Source: Pseudomonas sp. W4I3 (GTDB lineage: Bacteria > Pseudomonadota > Gammaproteobacteria > Pseudomonadales > Pseudomonadaceae). From it: DNA of 64,000 bases. Numbering within the stretch: position 1 is the first letter of the stretch; each line of letters opens with the position of its first letter. Positions 53,853 to 64,000 of the stretch are shown piece after piece. The position numbers and the translations under genes are program-made. Below the pieces are notes generated by a model. The model had not been told where the DNA came from and made no database searches. It saw nothing but the letters and a program-made list of their open reading frames with translations. The stretch is from NCBI RefSeq assembly GCF_030816195.1, contig NZ_JAUSXS010000001.1:3681501-3745500 (forward strand), given 5' to 3'.

Positions 53853-56086
53853 TTAACCCTCTTCAGGCCGCAGAATCAGCACACCCAAGGGTGGCAGGTT
53901 CAACGACAGCGACACCGGCTGCCCGTGGCGCGGTTCATCCAGAGTCTGCACCGCGCCGCCATTACCGTAGTTGGACCCGGCATACATGTCGGCGTCACTG
54001 TTGATCACTTCGCTCCAGCGCCCGGCAAACGGTACGCCGACGGCGTACGCCTCACGCGGCACCGGGGTGAAGTTGGCGACCACCAGCACCGGCTTGCCGT
54101 CCTTGCTCCAGCGCAGCCAGGCATAGACGCTGTTGATCGCGTCGTCGCCAATCAACCACTGGAAGCCCTGAGGCGCATCATCCTGCTCGTGCAGCGCCGG
54201 TTCTTCGCGGTACAGCCGGTTCAAGTCGCCCACCAGCTTCTGCACCCCACGGTGCTCGGGGTATTGCAGCAGATACCAGTCCAATTGCTGGTCGTGGTTC
54301 CATTCTCGCCATTGGCCGAACTCGCAACCCATGAACAACAGCTTCTTGCCCGGGTGCATCCACATGAAACTCAGGTAGGCGCGCAGGTTGGCGAATTTCT
54401 GCCAGCGGTCACCGGGCATCTTGTCGATCAGCGAGTGCTTGCCGTGCACCACTTCATCGTGGGAAATCGGCAGGATAAACCGCTCGGACCAGGCGTACAC
54501 CAGGCCGAAACTCAGCTCGTTGTGGTGATGGGCGCGGTACACCGGGTCTTGCTGGATGTAATGCAGCGAGTCATGCATCCAGCCCATGTTCCACTTGTAG
54601 TTAAAGCCCAGGCCACCTTGCTGGGTGCTTTGGCTGACGCCCGGCCACGCCGTGGATTCCTCGGCGATCACCAGGGCGCCCGGCGCTTCCAGGGCAACCA
54701 CGTCGTTCAAGTGGCGCAGAAACTCGATGGCTTCCAGGTTCTCGCGGCCACCGTGGCGGTTGGGCACCCACTCGCCGGCTTTGCGCGAGTAGTCGCGGTA
54801 CAGCATCGACGCCACCGCATCCACGCGCAGGCCGTCGATGTGGAAGTGCTTGAGCCAGTGCAACGCCGAGGCGAGCATGAAACCGTGCACTTCAGTGCGG
54901 CCCAGGTTGTAGATCAGCGTGTCCCAATCCTGGTGAAAACCTTCCAGCGGGTTGGCGTACTCGTACAACGCGGTACCGTCGAATTGCGCCAAGCCGTGGG
55001 TGTCGGTCGGGAAATGCGCCGGTACCCAGTCGAGGATCACGCCGATATCGGCCTGATGGCAGGCGTTGACGAAATACGCGAAATCTTCCGGCGAGCCAAA
55101 GCGTGCACTCGGCGCGAACTGCGACAAGGCTTGATAGCCCCAGGAACCGCCGAAGGGGTGCTCCATGATCGGCATCAGCTCGATATGCGTGAAGCCCAGT
55201 TGCTGTACGTAAGGAATCAGGCGCTCGGCCAGTTCGCGCCAACCGTACTGACGCGCCACTTCGCCGGCCTCGTCGAGTTCGCATTGCCAGGAACCGACGT
55301 GCAACTCATAAATCGACAGCGGCGCGGTGGATTTCTGCTTGTCACCGCGCGCCTGCATCCACTCATGGTCCTGCCAGTCCACCTGCAACGGCGCGGCAAC
55401 CTTCGAAGCGGTGTCCGGCGGCAGTTGGGTGGCCAGCGCCACCGGGTCGGCCTTGAGCGGCAGGATGCCGTGGGCGCCGAGAATTTCGTACTTGTACGCC
55501 GCGCCCGGTTGCAGGCGCGGAATAAAGATCTCCCACACGCCCGACGGATGGCGCAAGCGCATCGGATGCCGGCGACCGTCCCAGATGTTGAAGTCGCCCA
55601 CCACCGAGACCCGTCGGGCATTCGGTGCCCAGACGGCAAAGCGCACGCCCTGCACACCGTCCACCGTGGTCACCTGAGCGCCCAGGCAGTTGCCCAGGTC
55701 ACGGTGGTTGCCTTCGGCAAACAGGTACAGGTCCATTTCACCGAGCAGCAATTGGCTGAAGCTGTACGGGTCTTCGGTAATCTGCTCGCCGCCGGCCCAC
55801 TGAATCTTCAGCAGGTAGTCCTGGCGTGTGCTGAAGTGCCCAACGAACAGTCCCGGCACCTGGGTGGCGTCGAGGCTGCCGATCGGCTCGCCACCGTCAC
55901 GTGCCAGTACCTGGACGCTCAAGGCTTCGGGCAGGAACGCGCGGATGAATTGCCCGCCCTGCTCATCGTCGTGCGGCCCAAGGATCGAGAATGGATCGTG
56001 GTGCTCGGCGCGCACCAGCGCGTCGACGTCCTTGGACGCCGGCATTGCAGTCAACTTGGGCTGCAGCGGTTCTTTATGCGTAAAAC

Positions 56087-56090
<4 letters not shown>
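53853..56090 (-). CDS. glgB: 1,4-alpha-glucan branching enzyme
   Basis: A 745-residue GH13 enzyme. N-terminal CBM48-type beta domains cover about residues 25-230, and the catalytic barrel follows with [11 protein letters not shown] (nucleophile Asp), [10 protein letters not shown] (acid/base Glu) and [10 protein letters not shown]. It introduces alpha-1,6 branches into the glucan made by GlgE. Its ATG overlaps the treS-pep2 stop by four bases (56087-56090), so the two are coupled. Confidence 0.95.
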
Positions 56091-59434
<3,344 letters not shown>

Positions 59435-59478
59435 TGGAAACTCCTGGAACGCTGAAATTCTGCAGACGGAATGCGATC

Positions 59479-59572
59479 AATGTGGGAGGGGGCTTGCTCC
59501 CGATAGCGGTGGATCAGTCACCTGATTTATCAACTGAAACACCGCCATCGGGAGCAAGCCCCCTCCCACATT
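59479..59572. repeat. REPIN, family B, between glgE and treS
   Basis: AATGTGGGAGGGGGCTTGCT and its complement, with inner GATAGCGG/CCGCCATC, frame a TGATTTATCAACTGAA spacer. It fills nearly all of the 154-base gap inside the putative operon. Confidence 0.85.
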
Positions 59573-59588
59573 TTGATCTCCACTGGGT

Positions 59589-61577
59589 TCAGGAAGCGGT
59601 AATCCGCCAGATCCCAAACGGCATTTGCGGCTCCAGCCGCGTCCATTGGGTCTTGCCATACCAGGTCCAGCGATGGCCATTCATCAAGTCTTCGCCCTGG
59701 GTCTGGGCGTCGTCCGGCAAGCCCATCTCCCATAGCGGCAATTCGAAGTGCGCTTCCTGGGCGTTGTGCGGGTCGAGGTTGACGGCCACCAGCACGAAAT
59801 TGCTGCCGTCCTCGCTGCGCTTGCCGAAGTACAGGATGTTGTCGTTCCAGGCGTTGTAGAGCTTGAGCCCCAAATGCGTCTGCAACGCCGGGTTCTGCCG
59901 GCGGATGCGGTTGAGCTGGGCGATCTCGGCAATGATGTTGCCGGGCGCGGTGAAATCGCGTGGGCGAATTTCGTATTTTTCCGAGTCCAGGTATTCCTCT
60001 TTGCCCGGCACCGGTGCGGACTCGCACAGCTCGAAGCCCGAGTACATGCCCCACAGCCCCGAGCCCATGGTGGCCAGCGCGGCGCGAATCAGAAACCCCG
60101 CGCGACCGGACTCATGCAGAAAGGCTGGGTTGATATCCGGCGTATTGACGAAGAAATTCGGGCGGTAGCATTCGCGCCACGGCGACTGATTCAACTGGGC
60201 GAAATACTCACTCAGCTCGGCCTTGGTGTTGCGCCAGGTGAAATAGGTGTAGCTCTGCGAGTAACCGACTTTACCCAAGCGCGCCATCATCGCCGGGGTG
60301 GTAAAGGCTTCGGCCAGGAAGATTACGTCCGGGTATTGGGCACGCACGTCGCTGATCAACCATTGCCAGAACGGCAGCGGCTTGGTGTGGGGGTTATCGA
60401 CGCGAAAGGTCTTCACGCCCTCTTGCACCCAACCCACCACGACGTCGCGCAACTCGACCCACAGGCTGGGGATCGCATCTGCCGCATAAAAGTCGACGTT
60501 GACGATGTCCTGGTACTTCTTCGGCGGGTTCTCCGCATATTTGATCGTGCCGTCCGGGCGCCAGTTGAACCAGCCCGGATGCTGCTTGAGCCACGGGTGG
60601 TCCTGGGAGCACTGGATGGCAAAGTCCAGGGCGATTTCCAGGCCGTGGTCGGCGGCCGCCTTGACCAGGCGACGGAAGTCATCGCGGCTGCCCAGTTGCG
60701 GGTGGATCGCCTCGTGCCCGCCCTCCTCGCTGCCAATCGCGTAGGGGCTGCCGGGATCATCCGGGCCTGCGGTCAGCGAGTTGTTCTTGCCCTTGCGGTG
60801 GCTGCGACCGATCGGATGGATCGGCGGGAAGTACAGCACGTCAAAGCCCATGTCATGGATCATCGACAGGCGTGAGTGCACATCGTTGAACGTGCCATGG
60901 CGGGCCGGATCGTCGGTAATCGAGCGGGGAAACAGCTCGTACCAGCTGGCGAACTGGGCGCGCTCGCGTTCCACGTCAATCGGGTAGACGGTGCTGACGC
61001 TCAAATAGGCGCGGTGGTCGGCCTGGGTCATCAGGTGTGCACTGTCTTCGTGCAGAAACTGCGCGACCTGCTCGGTTTCCAGCAGGCCGGAGAGTTCGTG
61101 GTGCAGCAGCATCAGGCGGTCGCGCAGTTCGTTGTCACTGCGCTCGGCAGCCTGCAGCACCAGGCTGCGGCCTTCCTGCAGTTCCAGGCTGACGGGCACC
61201 CCGGCTTCGTGTTTTTTGCGCAATTCATAGCAGAAGCTGGCGAAGGTATCGATCCAGGCCTCGATGCAAAACTCATGGGGCCCTTGGGCCGTGACGGTAA
61301 ATGCGCCTTCCCAGCCGTTATTGCCCACATCAGTCATCACCACGCTGTGCCAGTGTTCCTGCCCAAGCGGGCGCCAGCGCACCAGTACCGCCAGCTTGTC
61401 GTGGCCATCGGCGAACACTTTACTGGTCACGTTGACGCGCTGACCGACCACTGCCTTGACGGCAAACTCACCGCCGTCGATCACAGGCATAGTGCTTTCA
61501 ATCGCGATTCTGGGTAACAGCAGTGCTTGGGACAACGGCAACGAAGCGTGTTCTGGTACCCGTGTTTCAGCAGTCAT
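59589..61577 (-). CDS. glgE: Alpha-1,4-glucan:maltose-1-phosphate maltosyltransferase
   Basis: A 662-residue GH13 (subfamily 3) enzyme. The nucleophile Asp lies in FRVDNPHTKP and the acid/base Glu in FLAEAFTTPAMM; the N-terminal beta domain contains the dimer contacts. It transfers maltosyl units from maltose-1-phosphate to a growing alpha-1,4-glucan, which GlgB branches. It is the first of the three pathway genes on the minus strand, the others being treS-pep2 and glgB. Confidence 0.95.
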   Translation of the reverse strand: MTAETRVPEHASLPLSQALLLPRIAIESTMPVIDGGEFAVKAVVGQRVNVTSKVFADGHDKLAVLVRWRPLGQEHWHSVVMTDVGNNGWEGAFTVTAQGPHEFCIEAWIDTFASFCYELRKKHEAGVPVSLELQEGRSLVLQAAERSDNELRDRLMLLHHELSGLLETEQVAQFLHEDSAHLMTQADHRAYLSVSTVYPIDVERERAQFASWYELFPRSITDDPARHGTFNDVHSRLSMIHDMGFDVLYFPPIHPIGRSHRKGKNNSLTAGPDDPGSPYAIGSEEGGHEAIHPQLGSRDDFRRLVKAAADHGLEIALDFAIQCSQDHPWLKQHPGWFNWRPDGTIKYAENPPKKYQDIVNVDFYAADAIPSLWVELRDVVVGWVQEGVKTFRVDNPHTKPLPFWQWLISDVRAQYPDVIFLAEAFTTPAMMARLGKVGYSQSYTYFTWRNTKAELSEYFAQLNQSPWRECYRPNFFVNTPDINPAFLHESGRAGFLIRAALATMGSGLWGMYSGFELCESAPVPGKEEYLDSEKYEIRPRDFTAPGNIIAEIAQLNRIRRQNPALQTHLGLKLYNAWNDNILYFGKRSEDGSNFVLVAVNLDPHNAQEAHFELPLWEMGLPDDAQTQGEDLMNGHRWTWYGKTQWTRLEPQMPFGIWRITAS

Positions 61578-61786
61578 CGAGCCTATTCCCCTTACGCCCA
61601 GTGGACGCTCTGTGCTTGATCCGAATTCGGTGATGGCAGCGCGCTTGAAGCGCAGACCCGTATTAGGTCCGAGCCTGGGCTTGAGTCAAAAGTTCAGGCG
61701 GATATGCGCCACCGGGCGGGGAATCAATTCCCTGCGCTGGCTGTCCACCGTTAGAGCTAGAGCAAAGCACAAAGGAGGCCACACCG

Positions 61787-61963
61787 ATGACTATCCCCAT
61801 CCCGGCTGAAACGCCGGACCCGAATATCGACAACCCGACCTTGCCCCCCACCGAGCCTGCGCCAGTCCCGGAGCAGGAACCGCCGGAGAATGAACCGCCA
61901 CCGGTACAGGAACCGCCGACCACCATGCCGCCGGTGATCGTCAGTCCTTCTCGAAACGCTTGA
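61787..61963 (+). CDS. Small proline/glutamate-rich protein (58 aa)
   Basis: A 58-residue ORF reading MTIPIPAETPDPNIDNPTLP at the start, rich in Pro, Glu and Thr, with PEQEPPENEPPP in the middle and PVIVSPSRNA at the end. Its ribosome site AAAGGAGG (61771-61778) is the strongest in the window and perfectly spaced, which is the main reason to accept it. It is divergent from glgE. Its last 23 bases are antisense to the end of the mgtC-like gene. It has no signal peptide or fold; the function is unknown. Confidence 0.7.
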   Translation: MTIPIPAETPDPNIDNPTLPPTEPAPVPEQEPPENEPPPVQEPPTTMPPVIVSPSRNA

Positions 61964-62432
61964 CGATTTTCGGCATCACGCTGAACACCGCCAGGGCCAG
62001 CAACGTACTCAATACCGCTGTCGATTCCCGGCCCAAACCGGCCGAGACCCCAATCGCAGCGGTCATCCATAAACCCGCTGCGGTGGTCAGTCCCTTGACG
62101 TGGCCGGCGTCATCATCCTTGCCTTTGATGATGGTGCCGGCGCCCAGAAAGCCGATGCCGGCAATCACGCCCTGCACCACCCGGCTCATGGCGTCGGCCT
62201 GATTGCCGGACATCTGCGGCACCATCACAAACAGCGCGGCGCCTAACGCCACCAGCATATGCGTGCGCACCCCGGCAGCCTTGCCTTTGCTTTCGCGTTC
62301 AAAACCCAGGATGCCGCCGAGTACCGCGGCCATCAGCAGGCGCACGGTCATCTGGGTGAGCTGTTTGGCGTCGCCGATATCGGCAAATTCCGCCTGCAGG
62401 GTTTGCCACGCTTCGTGTAGCCAAGCGTCCAT
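61941..62432 (-). CDS. MgtC/SapB family membrane protein
   Basis: A 163-residue inner-membrane protein with four to five helices. MgtC hallmarks are GGILGFERESKGKAAGVRTH, GFLGAGTIIK and GLTTAAGLWMTAAIG. The C-terminal ACT-like domain of virulence MgtC is missing; this is the short SapB/YhiD form. Its role in magnesium or acid stress is not established for this subgroup. It is convergent with, and overlaps, the small proline-rich ORF. Confidence 0.88.
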   Translation of the reverse strand: MDAWLHEAWQTLQAEFADIGDAKQLTQMTVRLLMAAVLGGILGFERESKGKAAGVRTHMLVALGAALFVMVPQMSGNQADAMSRVVQGVIAGIGFLGAGTIIKGKDDDAGHVKGLTTAAGLWMTAAIGVSAGLGRESTAVLSTLLALAVFSVMPKIVKRFEKD

Positions 62433-62552
62433 GGATGCTGCCCTTTTATGATTATTGATAGAAGGTGGACAGCGGCGACCGTCAGTCAGTTGCGTGGAAC
62501 CCTAACGCCTCCGTGGCCCCAAACGATCACAGCCTATGAAAAGGACACTGGT

Positions 62553-62792
62553 ATGCCCATCCGTATCGACAACCAACTGTGTTATTTCACGCTCAACGAC
62601 AATGGCCAGGAACAGAGCGTGCCGGCCACCCGTGTCAAGGTCGAGACCGACATCGATAAGGCCATGTCGTACGTCGAATTGGCGGCCGAGCGGATCTACA
62701 TCACTGAAGCCGAGGCCGACGCACTGACCGTCGCGGGGGCTCACGACGGGCGTGAACATGTAAAATCCGACACCCCTGGTTCGGTAATTTAA
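62553..62792 (+). CDS. DUF3203 family protein
   Basis: A 79-residue protein starting MPIRIDNQLCYFTL, with AERIYITEAEADALTVAGA, the core of DUF3203, a small family largely confined to Pseudomonas. There are no membrane segments. The ATG at 62553 has an AAAGGA ribosome site. The function is unknown. An ANR box begins directly after its stop and belongs to the downstream region. Confidence 0.85.
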   Translation: MPIRIDNQLCYFTLNDNGQEQSVPATRVKVETDIDKAMSYVELAAERIYITEAEADALTVAGAHDGREHVKSDTPGSVI

Positions 62793-62806
62793 TTGATCTG
62801 TATCAA
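62793..62806. promoter_or_regulatory. ANR/FNR box
   Basis: TTGAT-CTGT-ATCAA is a perfect match to the ANR/FNR consensus. It lies upstream of ccoG, a gene often induced by low oxygen, but with a REPIN in between. Confidence 0.75.
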
Positions 62807-62821
62807 TCCATGAGGATCTCT

Positions 62822-62912
62822 TGTGGGAGGGGGCTTGCTCCCGATAGCGGTGGCTCAGTCAGCTGATTTATCAACTGAAACAGCGCTATCGGGAGCAAGC
62901 CCCCTCCCACAT
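62822..62912. repeat. REPIN, family B, between ANR box and ccoG
   Basis: TGTGGGAGGGGGCTTGCTCC and its complement, with inner GATAGCGG/CGCTATCG, frame a spacer almost identical to the copy at 59479-59572. Confidence 0.85.
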
Positions 62913-63022
62913 TTTTCATCCGGCCTCGCCCATCTGATCCGCTTTTTATCCCACCACCTGAATCTGTTATGCAAACAGAGCGCCGGGCATAGTTCGTTCG
63001 CCTGATGGAGGCTGATGAGCGA

Positions 63023-64000
63023 ATGACCATGAGCGAACGAATCCCCACCGTGGAAACCTTTGAGCCCATCCACCCAAAGAAGGTGAAGGCCAGATCCACC
63101 GACGACCTGATCCATACCCGCAGCTTCACCGGCCTGTTCCGCACCTTGCGCATGAGCGGTGCGGGCGTTCTGTTCCTGGCGTTTTTCGGCACCGTGTGGC
63201 TGAACTGGGGCGGGCGCCAGGCCGTGCTGTGGGATCTGGCCGAGAACAAATTCCACATATTTGGCGCAACCTTCTGGCCCCAGGACTTCATCCTGCTGTC
63301 GGCCTTGTTGATCATCTGCGCCTTCGGCCTGTTTGCCATCACGGTATTCGCCGGCCGCGTGTGGTGCGGCTATACCTGCCCGCAAAGCGCGTTCACCTGG
63401 CTGTTCATGTGGTGCGAAAAATTCACCGAAGGCGAGCGTCACCAGCGCATCAAGCTGCACGCCGCGCCCTGGAGCCTGAACAAGCTGGCACGGCGCTCGG
63501 CCAAGCACACCCTGTGGCTGGGAATCAGCGTGCTCACCGGCCTGACCTTCGTCGGCTACTTCACCCCCATCCGCCCGTTGGCCGCTGAACTGCTGACCTG
63601 GCAACTGGGCGGCGTCAGTCTGTTCTGGGTGTTGTTCTTCACCGCGGCGACCTACCTCAATGCCGGCTGGCTGCGCGAAGCGGTGTGCATGCACATGTGC
63701 CCCTATGCGCGCTTTCAAAGCGTGATGTTCGATAAAGACACCCTGACCATCGCCTATGACACCGCCCGTGGCGAACGCCGTGGCGCGCGAAAGCGCGATG
63801 TGAAGCCGGCAGACGCAGGCCTGGGCGATTGCATCGACTGCCAGCTGTGCGTGCAGGTGTGCCCCACCGGCATCGACATCCGCGATGGCCTGCAAATGGA
63901 ATGCATCGGCTGTGCGGCGTGCATCGACGCCTGCGATTCGATCATGGACAAAATGGGTTATGCCCGCGGCCTGGTCAGCTATACCAGCGAGCACCAACTG
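63023..64000 (+). CDS. ccoG: Cytochrome c oxidase accessory protein CcoG (FixG/RdxA), 3' end beyond the window
   Basis: The first 326 codons of a polytopic iron-sulfur protein. Several membrane helices precede two ferredoxin-type clusters, CIDCQLCVQVCPTG and CIGCAACIDACD. Earlier cysteines in GRVWCGYTCPQSAF and CMHMCPYARF are the family signature. CcoG takes part in assembling cbb3-type oxidase, probably in copper reduction. The likely start is the ATG at 63023 or 63029; GGAGGC lies about 15 bases upstream of the first. The remaining part runs off the right edge, where ccoHIS would be expected. Confidence 0.92.
   Translation, partial: MTMSERIPTVETFEPIHPKKVKARSTDDLIHTRSFTGLFRTLRMSGAGVLFLAFFGTVWLNWGGRQAVLWDLAENKFHIFGATFWPQDFILLSALLIICAFGLFAITVFAGRVWCGYTCPQSAFTWLFMWCEKFTEGERHQRIKLHAAPWSLNKLARRSAKHTLWLGISVLTGLTFVGYFTPIRPLAAELLTWQLGGVSLFWVLFFTAATYLNAGWLREAVCMHMCPYARFQSVMFDKDTLTIAYDTARGERRGARKRDVKPADAGLGDCIDCQLCVQVCPTGIDIRDGLQMECIGCAACIDACDSIMDKMGYARGLVSYTSEHQL

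Overview
The window looks like chromosome of a Pseudomonas of the fluorescens group. The main evidence is gene content: efeUOB iron uptake, ku-ligD end joining, class Ia nrdB with NrdR boxes, phosphatidylcholine synthase, a treS-pep2/glgB/glgE alpha-glucan cluster, a DUF3203 gene and ccoG. Two families of REPIN-type palindromes also fit (one with GTAGGAGCGAGCTTGCTCGC arms, one with TGTGGGAGGGGGCTTGC arms). Most of the window is GC-rich with the usual GC-ending codons. No rRNA, tRNA, CRISPR array, transposase or prophage gene was found.

The first 2 kb are different. An AT-rich two-gene unit runs off the left edge: a ThiF/MccB-like E1 adenylating enzyme directly followed by an MFS exporter. This is the core gene pair of microcin C-type peptide-nucleotide antibiotic operons and the best candidate here for an undescribed system. 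The precursor gene, if any, would lie to the left of the window.

From 2 to 9 kb: an AraC regulator, a Fur-box-controlled efeU-efeO-efeB operon with a second imelysin-type (EfeM) gene, a bidirectional terminator with a REPIN sitting in its loop, and pssA. From 9 to 18 kb: a frameshifted TetR gene, a DUF1348 protein, an aldose sugar dehydrogenase, ku-ligD, an LpxO-like lipid A hydroxylase and a Wzz chain-length regulator. From 18 to 30 kb: MFS exporters, a YbiT-type ABC-F ATPase, azoR with a divergent LysR gene, uppP, and a chemoreceptor with a FliA-type promoter.

From 29 to 38 kb: pnuC with a ribosylnicotinamide kinase-like gene (NAD salvage), xthA, ggt, a PatB/MalY-type C-S lyase, a Mop-domain protein and a sulfonate-type ABC operon behind a sigma-54-like promoter. 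From 38 to 50 kb: nrdB, an RNA methyltransferase-like gene, pcs followed by a tandemly duplicated REPIN, a TauE/SafE permease, nudC, a dienoyl-CoA isomerase-like crotonase, a stand-alone aroA with an unusual active-site loop residue, and an oxidoreductase/TetR pair whose regulator ends inside a REPIN. From 50 to 64 kb: a hybrid histidine kinase, a diguanylate cyclase, the GlgE pathway genes, a small proline-rich ORF antisense to the end of an mgtC-like gene, DUF3203, and a partial ccoG behind an ANR box and a REPIN.

Two themes run through the window. Cell-envelope and storage carbohydrate functions (pssA, lpxO, wzz, uppP, pcs, glgE pathway) are scattered among redox, sulfur and iron acquisition genes. 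REPINs occupy many of the intergenic gaps and at several places have become part of a terminator, a coding end, a duplication or a promoter leader.
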